Source: a bacterium (GTDB lineage: Bacteria > Hinthialibacterota > Hinthialibacteria > OLB16). From it: a DNA stretch of 64,000 nt. Position 1 is the stretch's first letter, and each line of letters opens with the position of its first letter. Positions 1-7,971 of the stretch are shown piece by piece. Under the pieces are notes generated by a model. That model was not told where the DNA came from, did not search any database, and saw nothing but the letters and a program-made list of their open reading frames with translations. The DNA lies in NCBI GenBank assembly GCA_022072055.1, contig JAJVIK010000016.1, positions 1-64,000 on the forward strand. Reading direction: 5' to 3'. A program made the position numbers and the translations under genes.

Positions 1-786
<786 letters not shown>

Positions 787-920
787 CACTTGATCCGGCA
801 ATCCAACGAACCCGAATTTGCGTTCGGTTGGATGTGTTTTTGTAGGGAATACAAACCGTCACAGACGGGCTTTTGCCCTCCATGCGACTTGCATCTCTTA
901 TTGCAGGCTTTACCTCTTGG

Positions 921-935
921 AGTTGTCAAAGAACG
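921..935 (-). promoter_or_regulatory. rRNA leader boxA-like antitermination element
   Basis: On the minus strand the leader reads CGTTCTTTGACAACT, close to the boxA consensus TGCTCTTTGACAA that recruits NusB/S10 to rRNA transcripts. It sits about 135 nt upstream of the mature 16S 5' end and downstream of the likely promoter, as expected for boxA. Its TTGACA string is therefore better read as boxA than as a second -35 box. Confidence 0.6.
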
Positions 936-967
936 GCCCGAAGATTTTTCTCACCGGGCAAAAAGGA

Positions 968-995
968 ATCTTAGCAAAGGCAGGCCCCGTGTCAA
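968..995 (-). promoter_or_regulatory. sigma-70-type promoter of the rRNA operon
   Basis: The minus strand carries TTGACA (990-995), a 16-bp spacer and TAAGAT (968-973). The -35 box is perfect and the -10 box matches at four or more positions. It lies about 185 bp upstream of the 16S 5' end, leaving room for the leader with boxA. The rest of the 787-1060 interval holds no gene. Confidence 0.65.
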
Positions 996-1060
996 CCGGC
1001 ACGCGAGGCCAATCCCCAACTTCCACCTTAAAGCCAATCATATAAGCCACTTAGCCCTTG

Positions 1061-1480
1061 TCATTGGACCAGCGGAAGCTTGGCCCGGCGCGCCGCGTGG
1101 ATCAGTTCCCGGTCAAAGGTGGCCAGCGGGACCTTGAGGCGCAGGGCGAGTTCGAGATACGCGGCGTCGTAACTGGTGAGCGCGTGGGTCCGCGCGAGTG
1201 AAAGGACATCGCCCCAGATGGTCTCCGTGGGCTGAATCTCAATATCAATCGGGTAACGCGAGAGTCTCTTCAGAAAGGCCGACACTTCGGCGCGACCGAC
1301 TCTTCCCCGACGCTCCTGGTTCAAGAGAACGTTGGCGACTTCGAGCGGCCAGATCGACGGGACCACGGCGCGCGTCCCCGGTGACGAGAGAGTATGGAGA
1401 ATCTCCGCGGAGTACGCGCCATGCTCGTCCTCGAAGCACCATGACAAGGTGACCGAGCAATCCAGGACTAAGCGGCTCAT
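1061..1480 (-). CDS. PIN-domain ribonuclease toxin (VapC-like)
   Basis: A 139-residue PIN-domain protein. The four acidic metal-binding positions of the family are visible as D7 (in LVLDCS), E47 (in PLEVAN), D105 (in SYDAAY) and D123 (in TFDREL). The SYDAAYLELA stretch is typical of VapC toxins, which cleave RNA in a Mg-dependent manner. It overlaps the upstream antitoxin gene by 4 nt, so the two are translationally coupled. All catalytic residues are present, so it is probably functional. The RNA target cannot be told from sequence. Confidence 0.88.
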   Translation of the reverse strand: MSRLVLDCSVTLSWCFEDEHGAYSAEILHTLSSPGTRAVVPSIWPLEVANVLLNQERRGRVGRAEVSAFLKRLSRYPIDIEIQPTETIWGDVLSLARTHALTSYDAAYLELALRLKVPLATFDRELIHAARRAKLPLVQ

Positions 1481-1719
1481 CTGGCCCTGGCCTGAGCGAC
1501 TGCCTCACGGAGAGTGAGGTCGCCTAATGTCCGGCCTTTCCTGTCCGCGAGCATCTCCGCGGTGACCCTTTGGAGGTCTGTTCCCTGACGCTCACAAACC
1601 GGTCTCAGCTCCGCCACCGGGACTCCACGCTTGGTGATGGTGATGGTTTCTCCCTTGCGCACTCGTTCTATCAGATTGGGGAGCGTTGTCTTGGCCTCAT
1701 GGGATCCCACCGTGGGCAT
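1477..1719 (-). CDS. Phd/YefM-family antitoxin
   Basis: An 80-residue protein whose N-terminus (PTVGSHEAKTTLPNLIERV, then GETITITKRG, then PVAELRPV) is the Phd/YefM DNA-binding fold. The C-terminal ~35 residues would bind and block the PIN toxin encoded immediately downstream. A GGAGAA ribosome-binding site precedes the ATG. Phd/PIN pairs of this kind are widespread and are usually autoregulated. No clear operator palindrome was found in the 145 bp separating it from the divergent module at 1878. Confidence 0.88.
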   Translation of the reverse strand: MPTVGSHEAKTTLPNLIERVRKGETITITKRGVPVAELRPVCERQGTDLQRVTAEMLADRKGRTLGDLTLREAVAQARAR

Positions 1720-1841
1720 GGTTCTTCTCCGAATTGACGAATATGGACCGGTCTTTTGAGCAGTCTATTCTTGGGGGGGATGAAGGGCAAGGCGAACACT
1801 GAGCATGATACCCCGTGTCCACGCTACTTGCGCACCGATCC

Positions 1842-1870
1842 TTGACGGCGCGTCAGGGCGTGAATATGGT
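1842..1870 (+). promoter_or_regulatory. promoter of the second VapBC-like module
   Basis: TTGACG (1842-1847), a 17-bp spacer and TATGGT (1865-1870) form a good sigma-70-type promoter. Initiation would fall near 1877, directly at the ATG at 1878. This argues against translation from the in-frame ATG at 1866 and suggests a leaderless or nearly leaderless antitoxin message. The short dyad TGACG-gcg-CGTCA (1843-1855) overlaps the -35 box. Confidence 0.5.
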
Positions 1871-1879
1871 TTTCCATAT
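1864..1879. promoter_or_regulatory. palindrome ATATGG-TTTT-CCATAT, candidate antitoxin operator
   Basis: A perfect 6-bp inverted repeat with a 4-nt centre covers the -10 box, the likely start site and the first base of the ATG at 1878. Ribbon-helix-helix antitoxins bind such short dyads to repress their own operon, so this is a natural operator for the gene that begins here. Confidence 0.5.
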
Positions 1880-2105
1880 GAAGACCACTCTCAACATTGA
1901 TGACGGGATCATGCGCAGACTCAAACGGGAGGCCGCGCGCAAGGGGTGCACGATGTCTGAGCTTGTGGAGACAGCCCTGCGCGCCCTCCTGCGCCCCAAG
2001 AGAAGTCCCACTCCCCTGCCTCCGCTGCCCACCTTCAAGTGCGGTCATGAGCTTGTGGATGTGGCGAACAGGGAGGCGCTCTACGAGATCATTGAGGACC
2101 GATGA
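1878..2105 (+). CDS. ribbon-helix-helix antitoxin (VapB-like)
   Basis: A 75-residue protein starting MKTTLNID, followed by two helices (RRLKREAARKG and MSELVETALRALL). This is the ribbon-helix-helix pattern of VapB/CopG antitoxins, in which the N-terminal strand contacts DNA. The C-terminal part (Pro-rich, then CGHELVDVANREALYEIIEDR) would bind the toxin. The start at 1878 is preferred over 1866 because the promoter's -10 box covers 1865-1870. The stop overlaps the toxin start (ATGA). Confidence 0.85.
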   Translation: MKTTLNIDDGIMRRLKREAARKGCTMSELVETALRALLRPKRSPTPLPPLPTFKCGHELVDVANREALYEIIEDR

Positions 2106-2545
2106 TGTTCGTGGTCGACACGAATGTCTTGGTCTACGCTATGAACGAGGATTCCCCCCACCACCCTGCCTGCCACGGACTCATCGCCCGTTGGCGCGGG
2201 GAGGTGGGGGCATGGTATTTGACGTGGGGGAACTGCTATGAATTCCTTCGCGTCGTAACCCATCCGCGCGTCTTGAACAGGCCGCGAACACTTAAGGAGG
2301 GTTGGTCCTTCCTCGAATCGATCATGGCATCGCCGGGACTTGGATTCCTGCTCCCCACGGAGCGACATGCCGAGGTGGCGGCAAAGACTTTCCGTGAGTA
2401 TCCACATCTTTCAGGCAACATTCTTCATGATGCAGAAACAGCGATCCTGATGCGCGAAAACGGAATCCGGCGGATCTACACGCGAGATTCCGACCTCCGT
2501 CGATTCGAATTCCTGGAGGTTGTGGATCCGACCTCGATACAGTAG
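2102..2545 (+). CDS. PIN-domain ribonuclease toxin (VapC-like)
   Basis: A 147-residue PIN protein beginning MMFVVDTNVLVYA. The expected acidic residues are D6, E47 (CYEFLRV), D110 (LHDAETA) and D129/D131 (YTRDSDLRRF). The pattern resembles VapC proteins of the type paired with ribbon-helix-helix antitoxins. It overlaps the antitoxin by 4 nt. Downstream it nearly abuts the convergent ABC-associated gene (stop at 2555), so a terminator would have to lie inside coding sequence. Confidence 0.88.
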   Translation: MMFVVDTNVLVYAMNEDSPHHPACHGLIARWRGEVGAWYLTWGNCYEFLRVVTHPRVLNRPRTLKEGWSFLESIMASPGLGFLLPTERHAEVAAKTFREYPHLSGNILHDAETAILMRENGIRRIYTRDSDLRRFEFLEVVDPTSIQ

Positions 2546-2554
2546 CCACTCCAT

Positions 2555-4105
2555 TCACCCAAACACCTCAATCCCCGCAAGCTCCGGCGACGCGCCATGC
2601 TCTCCGCAGTGAATACAGGTCTCATGGTCCACCGGACTGGGCTCCCCGCACTTGACGCAACGCTCGCGAAGCGGCCACTTGCGGTGGGCGAGATAACCGA
2701 GCAGGGCGATCACGCCACCGAGATACACAAACGCGGTCCACAGATGCTTTCCTCCCTCCGAGGCGCCATAACGGCACTCCCGTCGCCAGGCGATCGCCGC
2801 CCAAAGCAGCGGGAAGAGAAGAGTAAAGGGAAAGAACACGCGCGCATCCACGAGTCCGTTCTCAGCCATCTCCTCCCACATCCGCTTGAAGCTCTCGGTG
2901 AAGGTTCGATCACCCTGTATCACGGATTCAAGCGGAGCGAGCAGGACCCCAATCGCCATCGCGGGGCATGAAACCAGCCACAGCGGCGCCGCATCCCATG
3001 AGTTCATTCGCTCCACGCGCGGAGCCTCCAAGCGGATTTCTTGTGTCTCGGAAATCTCACCCGATGAATCAAAACGATACACCTTCACCAATCTTTCACT
3101 CGCGCCGGGGCGGCCGAGCCATCCCTCCGTGGTGAGCAGGTTGGTTTCCCCAATCGGCTGGTGAAAAACGAGGTGGTTCGCGTCGCGAAGCGGTTCGGGG
3201 ATCATGGCCTCGCGGAGAAGCGTTCCATCCGGATCGAGGAGGATGACCTTCTCCGTCGTGCGCAGAACCAGGTGCGAAACCGGGCCTTCCTCCTTCGAGC
3301 GCTGCTCCCACAGGCTCTCCACGGCAAGGAGCGGGCCTTCAAAGGTTCGAGCAACCTCATGGGATTTGAGATCCACGCGATAGAGACCATCCTCCGCCGA
3401 GAGGTAGACCAGCCAGGAGGGTAGATGCAGGCCCTGGCTTAAGTCGGGAGCGTGCTTCCCCGAGTAACGTTCGTTGGAGAGAAACCATTGCGTGGTGACC
3501 AGGCGCTGGTAAAAACCCCAGCCGCTCGGAACGACCTGGAAACACTCCTCGCGCGGCGGCTTCCCGGCTAGCGCTTCGCGACTTCCCTGCTTCCCGATGT
3601 AACCAACGCAGCGGTAGGTCTCATCATCGTACCCGACGAAATACGCGCGCCCATCCACCCGGCCATCATGAATAAAGTGCCAATGCACTCCCGGAGAGCC
3701 GCTGACCCAAAAATTGATATTGCGCCCCGGCCAATGGACTTTCCAGGCGTTGCTTCGATCATGACGGTCCAGCCACACGCTGTTCTGGACAGGGACCGCG
3801 CCCCCCTGATTGACCAGGTTTCCTTCGAGGTCCTGATAGCGCACCACCTGGGCCGCCGGGGTCAGATAAAACCGGCCTGTCGGTTGCACCTCGATGAGCG
3901 GCTTGCCATCCGCGCCGATCACCACTCGGTCTTGGGTGTAGCGCGGTTCCTCCTGCCTGCTGGCGGTCTCAAATTGTCGGTCCCGCCGGAGGTCCTGCAC
4001 AATCCCCACGGCAACCATCCAGGTGAAACCGAAGGCCACGGCCAGACTGATCGCCAGGGTGAACGCAAGCAGGAGCGGTTGGAGCTTCTTTTCATTTGAT
4101 GGCAT
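2555..4105 (-). CDS. ABC-exporter-associated membrane protein with C-terminal zinc ribbon
   Basis: A 516-residue protein starting at 4105, after the strong ribosome-binding site AGGAGG; the upstream ATG at 4132 has none. A hydrophobic anchor (about residues 12-35) leads to a long, mostly beta extracytoplasmic region. Membrane segments follow near 385 and between about 430 and 490, then a C-terminal CxxC-x10-CxxC zinc ribbon. It is the last gene of a GntR/ABC/permease operon. No family function was recognised. The order (outer domain, membrane, cytoplasmic ribbon) suggests a sensor or accessory subunit of the exporter, which is inference only. Confidence 0.75.
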   Translation of the reverse strand: MPSNEKKLQPLLLAFTLAISLAVAFGFTWMVAVGIVQDLRRDRQFETASRQEEPRYTQDRVVIGADGKPLIEVQPTGRFYLTPAAQVVRYQDLEGNLVNQGGAVPVQNSVWLDRHDRSNAWKVHWPGRNINFWVSGSPGVHWHFIHDGRVDGRAYFVGYDDETYRCVGYIGKQGSREALAGKPPREECFQVVPSGWGFYQRLVTTQWFLSNERYSGKHAPDLSQGLHLPSWLVYLSAEDGLYRVDLKSHEVARTFEGPLLAVESLWEQRSKEEGPVSHLVLRTTEKVILLDPDGTLLREAMIPEPLRDANHLVFHQPIGETNLLTTEGWLGRPGASERLVKVYRFDSSGEISETQEIRLEAPRVERMNSWDAAPLWLVSCPAMAIGVLLAPLESVIQGDRTFTESFKRMWEEMAENGLVDARVFFPFTLLFPLLWAAIAWRRECRYGASEGGKHLWTAFVYLGGVIALLGYLAHRKWPLRERCVKCGEPSPVDHETCIHCGEHGASPELAGIEVFG

Positions 4106-4121
4106 CGGGAAATCCCTCCTG

Positions 4122-4769
4122 TCAGTAGTCACGGGCTTCGGCGACCCAGAGGATGTTGGCCGTGTAGACGGCTTCTGCGAGGATCACGAACAAGAGGCCC
4201 CACGGCCAATACCAATAGAAATCGGGCCCGGCGGCGGTGACAACCACCGCCGGAAGCAGGGGAAGCAGCTTGGTTCCCAACCAATGAGCGGGTCGCAGAA
4301 AGGTCAGGAAGAATCCGAAGTAGAGGATCGGCAGGGTCAAGACCACTTGGCCCGGGAGCGCCAGCATGGACCACTCGAAGGGCCCCGGATGGGTTCCGGG
4401 GGCGCCCGCCCAAAGGGCGTACGCCAGAACCGGGAGCGCGAGGGAAACCACGAAGACCAGCAGTCCCGCGAGCAATTTCGCTCCGAAGATTTCCTTGAGG
4501 CGCGCCGGTAGTGTGAGGAGTTGATGGAAGTTGCGATGGTGTTCCTCAACCAGCACTTGCCGCGCGGCCATCCCGAGGGCCAATACAAACCCCGCCAGCA
4601 GCAGAGGGATGTACATCTTCTTGTCCAGGAGCGGGATACTGGTGACCTCCTTCCGCCAAAAAGAGTGACTCCACACCTCAACGCTCACCCAAGTCAGCGG
4701 TCCGAGGCAGGCTGCGACGCCGAGTGGGGCTGACTCGGTCAATTCTTTCCTAAACAGGGTCCACCACAT
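4122..4769 (-). CDS. ABC-2-type transporter permease
   Basis: A 215-residue, highly hydrophobic protein (MWWTLFRKELTESAPL start) with about six membrane spans and the KE.......AL-type amphipathic N-terminus common in ABC-2 permeases. It overlaps the 3' end of the ATPase gene by 20 nt, so the two are translationally coupled and form the exporter core. The start at 4769 is chosen because upstream codons are Arg/Ser-rich and unlike membrane protein. Substrates of YtrB/BcrA-like systems vary (peptides, envelope-active drugs), and nothing here fixes one. Confidence 0.82.
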   Translation of the reverse strand: MWWTLFRKELTESAPLGVAACLGPLTWVSVEVWSHSFWRKEVTSIPLLDKKMYIPLLLAGFVLALGMAARQVLVEEHHRNFHQLLTLPARLKEIFGAKLLAGLLVFVVSLALPVLAYALWAGAPGTHPGPFEWSMLALPGQVVLTLPILYFGFFLTFLRPAHWLGTKLLPLLPAVVVTAAGPDFYWYWPWGLLFVILAEAVYTANILWVAEARDY

Positions 4770-5685
4770 GGCGCTCCTCCTTGGCAAGCGTCGGCATCGG
4801 CCGGTAGTCGCCGCGCGTGTATTCGATGAAAGCATCCTCCAGGTTCATCTCCACCTCCTCGATGCGTTTCGGGCTCAGGGTTTCGAGGAGGGCATGGTGC
4901 TCTCCGTTGTAGTTGGCGATCACCAGTTCCAGGCGATTCTCAAGCCGACGGCTCCCGACAAGTCCCCGGCAATCCGAAAAAGGAGGCGGTGGTCCCGGAA
5001 ACTCAAGGACCACCTTGCGAAGGCTTTGTTTGAAGCGCTCGGTGGGGCAATCCACGCGCAGGACCCCATCCACCAGGATGCCGATACGGTCCGCCACGCG
5101 CTCCACATCCCCGAGGATGTGCGAGCTGAAGAAGATGGTGCGCCCCTTGCGTTGGATGATTTCTATCAGGGATTCGAGGAACTCGCGTCGCACCACGGTG
5201 TCGAGACCGAGGGTGGGATCATCGAGGATCAGGAGTTCGGGATCGGTGGCCACCGCGAGCGCGAGCGAAACCTGCGCGCGCTGTCCGTGGGAAAGGTGGC
5301 GGACTTTCACATTTCGTGAAAGCGCGAAGTAATCCAGAAGTTGCTCGAAATAGGCCTGGCTCCAGGTGGGATAGAAGTCTTTCTGGAACCGGGCGAGCTG
5401 ACCGACATTCATCCGAGCGATGAGCGGGTGGCCCTCGGCCATGTAGGCCACTCGCGCCTTGGTGGCCGGGGAAAGTTTCGAGGAATCCTCACCCAAGACT
5501 TCCGCTCCGCCGCGGTCGGGATGGACCAAGCCCATCAGCATCTTGATGGTGGTTGATTTCCCAGCGCCGTTCCGTCCCAGGAAGCCATACACACACCCTT
5601 TGGGGACCATGAGGGTGAGCGAATCGACCGCCTTCCGATTGCCGTAATACTTGGTCAGGTTGTGAGTTGAGATGACCGTGTCCAT
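4750..5685 (-). CDS. ABC transporter ATP-binding protein (ABC-2 exporter)
   Basis: A 311-residue ATPase with Walker A GRNGAGKST (37-45), signature LSHGQ (131-135), Walker B LLILDDP (151-157) and an SSHILGD switch-histidine region. The residue after the Walker B aspartate is Asp156, where most ABC ATPases have the catalytic Glu; conservative Asp forms are seen in this exporter subgroup. The C-terminal ~90 residues form the usual extension of drug/peptide exporter ATPases. It lies 3 nt downstream of the GntR regulator and overlaps the permease, as in ytrAB-type operons that respond to cell-wall stress. Confidence 0.93.
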   Translation of the reverse strand: MDTVISTHNLTKYYGNRKAVDSLTLMVPKGCVYGFLGRNGAGKSTTIKMLMGLVHPDRGGAEVLGEDSSKLSPATKARVAYMAEGHPLIARMNVGQLARFQKDFYPTWSQAYFEQLLDYFALSRNVKVRHLSHGQRAQVSLALAVATDPELLILDDPTLGLDTVVRREFLESLIEIIQRKGRTIFFSSHILGDVERVADRIGILVDGVLRVDCPTERFKQSLRKVVLEFPGPPPPFSDCRGLVGSRRLENRLELVIANYNGEHHALLETLSPKRIEEVEMNLEDAFIEYTRGDYRPMPTLAKEERHVVDPV

Positions 5686-5688
5686 GAT

Positions 5689-6105
5689 TCAACTCCTTGG
5701 TTTCTTTCCCGCTCCATCCGCGCCGGGCCACTGGAACTCCTGGGAGCGGTCCGCGATGAGCTCCAGGACCTCCTCGGCGGTGAATCCCAGGTGGACCGCC
5801 TCGGTGAGCAAACGGTCCATGGTTTCCACAAGGCGCTTCTGGCGGGACTTCTTGGTGAGTTCCTGGTTGGGTTCGGCGACGAAGACCCCCAGGCCGGGGC
5901 GTGTGATCAGGGTTCCCTCGCGCTCCAGTTCGGTGTAGGCGCGCGCGATGGTGTTGGGATTGACCACCAGGCCGCGCGCGAGTTCGCGGACCGAGGGAAG
6001 TCGCTCTCCGGGGGTGAGGGTCCCTCTCGCCAGCCCCTCGCGGACCTGTCCCACGATCTGCTGGTAGATCGCCTCGCGGCTGGTTGTGTCGATCCGGAAA
6101 TGCAT
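5689..6105 (-). CDS. GntR-family transcriptional regulator (YtrA subfamily)
   Basis: A 138-residue regulator. Residues ~1-75 form the GntR winged helix (PSVRELARGLVVNPNTIARAYTELE is the recognition region, interrupted here only for description), and a short ~60-residue C-terminal tail without a ligand domain marks the YtrA subfamily. The ATG at 6105 is chosen over 6159 because the region between them contains the operator and -10 box. It is the first gene of the exporter operon and presumably represses it through the perfect palindrome just upstream. Confidence 0.9.
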   Translation of the reverse strand: MHFRIDTTSREAIYQQIVGQVREGLARGTLTPGERLPSVRELARGLVVNPNTIARAYTELEREGTLITRPGLGVFVAEPNQELTKKSRQKRLVETMDRLLTEAVHLGFTAEEVLELIADRSQEFQWPGADGAGKKPRS

Positions 6106-6119
6106 GCCCGTTGTCCTGT

Positions 6120-6142
6120 CTGTACTAGTAGTATTAGTACAG
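6120..6142 (-). promoter_or_regulatory. GntR operator overlapping the exporter-operon promoter
   Basis: CTGTACTA-7nt-TAGTACAG is a perfect 8-bp inverted repeat, the layout bound by YtrA-type GntR dimers (GTAC...GTAC cores). On the minus strand a TTGACT -35 box lies at 6154-6159, so the palindrome covers the -10 and start-site region, 15 nt upstream of the regulator ATG. Autorepression is the natural reading. Confidence 0.7.
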
Positions 6143-6413
6143 TCGGCAATGGAAGTCAAGCTTTTTCACCAGGAGCGCGCAAGTCCAATCTTTAGAGGCT
6201 TGTCGGATGGAGTGAGGGTGCGCGTGGAAGGGCAGGAAGGATCCGACGAGAAAGCTCCTCTCGGCAAGGGGCTGCTCCGTTTTTCAGGAGTGGTGAAAGA
6301 CCTACCAGAGGATATGGCGATGAACCACGACCACTACCTTAACTCCATGACGGCGAGTCGGACACGATCTCGCCTGGAAGAAGTTTGAAGAAATTGGAGG
6401 CAGGAAGAAACCA
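6143..6413. other. intergenic stretch with no clear gene
   Basis: Apart from the -35 box of the divergent exporter operon there is no convincing gene. A short plus-strand frame near 6318-6389 (about 24 codons, start MAMNHDHYL) ends before the antitoxin and may be a gene remnant. A GGAGG ribosome-binding site at its right end serves the ATG at 6414. Confidence 0.4.
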
Positions 6414-6611
6414 ATGGCAACACATGTGAGCGAGCTGAGCATTGAGGAGTTCAAAGAGCTGATTTCTGAATCAGTCCGAACGTCATTCGAGGACATGCTG
6501 GAGGATTACACCGCAATGGGAAGCCCCGAATTCCTCCGTTCGATCGCCGAAGCTCGAGAGCAATACAAGAGGGGAGATGTTACTCCGCTGGAGCAATTGA
6601 GCGGTGTATAG
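6414..6611 (+). CDS. small antitoxin-like protein of a RelE/ParE module
   Basis: A 65-residue acidic, mostly helical protein (MATHVSELSIEEFKELI start), preceded by GGAGG. No DNA-binding fold is obvious. It is called an antitoxin because of its size and because the next reading frame, overlapping its last codons (GTG at 6604), encodes a RelE/ParE-type toxin, now frameshifted. If the toxin is truly dead, this gene may persist as an orphan antitoxin. Confidence 0.6.
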   Translation: MATHVSELSIEEFKELISESVRTSFEDMLEDYTAMGSPEFLRSIAEAREQYKRGDVTPLEQLSGV

Positions 6612-6854
6612 GGTTGTCTTTACCTCCCGGGCGAAGAGAGACTGGGAGACCCTGGATCCAAACATCCGGAACCTTATCTCATCGAAGCTCCTGGAGTACT
6701 CCGACACACACCCCTGAAGCACGCCCGAAAGCTTTCCAATTCGTCAATCGGGACTTACCGGTATCGGATTGGAAACTATCGGGTTATTTTCGATTTAGCC
6801 GACCGAGACGTGGTCGTACTTCGTGTGGGGCACCGGCGCGAAATCTACCGTTGA
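6604..6854 (+). pseudogene. RelE/ParE-family toxin, disrupted by a frameshift
   Basis: From the GTG at 6604 the frame reads VYRVVFTSRAKRDWETLDP and stops at 6715 after 37 codons. The next frame, from 6714, continues PLKHARKLSN, then GTYRYRIGNYRVIFDLADRD and VVVLRVGHRREIYR, to a stop at 6852. Joined, the two make an ~84-residue RelE/ParE toxin of normal length with the family's YRxRxGxYRVIF core and HRREIY end. The break lies in a CCCC run at 6711-6714, where one extra C restores the frame. The cause could be an inactivating slip or a sequencing error in the homopolymer. Confidence 0.8.
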
Positions 6855-6910
6855 TGTCCCACTTCTGAAAAGTACTTGACATCGCAAAGTCCAAGCTCCA
6901 CACTCTCCCC

Positions 6911-7522
6911 ATGACCGATGTGGAGAAGGCCCTTTCCCAGATTCACGAAATCCACGGTCACCTGGCTAGGACCGAGGTGTACCGCGGTCTGCGCTCGATT
7001 CCGGTGGCGGCCGCCGGGGTTCTCGGACTGCTCGCCGCCGCGCTTCAGAGTGCTGTCGTTCCCATCGGGTCTTCCTCAGGGTTTGTGTCCTATTGGGTGG
7101 CCGTGGCGGTCCTGGCGTTTGTGATCGCGGCCGGCGGCGGAGTGATCCGTTTCCTCAGGGAATCCGAGCCCTTCCAGCGGCGAAGAAGCCTGCATGTGGT
7201 TGGACAGTTTGTTCCCTGCTTGGTCGCCGGGGCCGCGCTCACCGCGATCCTGGAGCGCTCGGGGGATGCGGCGATCCAGCTCCTGCCCGGTCTCTGGGCG
7301 ATCCTCTTCAGCCTTGGAAACTTCGCCACGCGCCCGTATTTGCCGCACGGCATCGGCTGGGTTGCGCTGGGGTATCTGGTTGCGGGATTGATCCTCTTGG
7401 GGCTTGCGGGGAGTGGCGCGAGCCTATCTCCCTGGGGCATGGGACTGACCTTCGGGGGAGGGCACCTGGCGGGCGCCCTGGTGCTGTACTGGTCGCTGGA
7501 AAGGCAGCCACAAGATGTCTAA
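6911..7522 (+). CDS. polytopic membrane protein next to a winged-helix regulator
   Basis: A 203-residue protein. After an ~25-residue cytoplasmic helix (MTDVEKALSQIHEIHGHLA start), about six hydrophobic spans follow. No enzyme motif is visible. The stop overlaps the regulator start by 8 nt, so the pair is coupled. Small membrane proteins beside a winged-helix regulator and creD recur in bacteria; a sensing or transport role is only inferred. The RelE fragment ends about 55 bp upstream. Confidence 0.7.
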   Translation: MTDVEKALSQIHEIHGHLARTEVYRGLRSIPVAAAGVLGLLAAALQSAVVPIGSSSGFVSYWVAVAVLAFVIAAGGGVIRFLRESEPFQRRRSLHVVGQFVPCLVAGAALTAILERSGDAAIQLLPGLWAILFSLGNFATRPYLPHGIGWVALGYLVAGLILLGLAGSGASLSPWGMGLTFGGGHLAGALVLYWSLERQPQDV

Positions 7523-7916
7523 AGACAGGACCACCCAATCCGGCCGTTACGCCTATGAGGGCCTCGACCGGATCATGCACGAGAAAGCCCGACTGGGGAT
7601 TCTCACCTCGCTGCTCGCGCACCCGGAAGGGATCCTCTTCACCGAGCTCAAGTCGCTGTGCTCGCTCACCGATGGCAATTTGAGCCGCCACCTCCAAGCG
7701 CTTGAAGAGGCGGGTCTGGTGGAGATGTGGAAGGGCTTCAAGAACAAGAAACCGCAGACCCTTTGTCGTCTTTCGACTATGGGACGGAAACGGTTCCTGG
7801 ACTATCTGGCGGAATTGGAGCAGGTGTTGCGGGATGCGGCCAAGGCGCATGAGGGATCGGGGGGAAAAGACCGAGCGGCCAAGCGGCCGCTTAGACAGGA
7901 CCTCGCGCCCGCGTGA
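7515..7916 (+). CDS. winged-helix transcriptional regulator
   Basis: A 133-residue protein. Residues ~18-100 form a winged helix of the ArsR/MarR-like group often annotated as winged-helix DNA-binding domain: LGILTSLLAHPEG, then FTELKSLCSLTDGNLSRHLQ as recognition region, then LEEAGLVEM and a wing. The C-terminal ~30 residues are charged and probably disordered. It is coupled to the membrane protein upstream and lies 55 bp before creD, which it probably controls. Confidence 0.85.
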   Translation: MSKDRTTQSGRYAYEGLDRIMHEKARLGILTSLLAHPEGILFTELKSLCSLTDGNLSRHLQALEEAGLVEMWKGFKNKKPQTLCRLSTMGRKRFLDYLAELEQVLRDAAKAHEGSGGKDRAAKRPLRQDLAPA

Positions 7917-7971
7917 TTTTTTTTAGCGCATGAACTTTGCCATGCACAGTCATTAATTCAGGAGGTCAATC

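Noticed and set aside
6318-6389. Short frame starting MAMNHDHYL before the antitoxin-like gene
   Set aside because: Only about 24 codons with no good ribosome-binding site; could be a gene remnant but not supportable.
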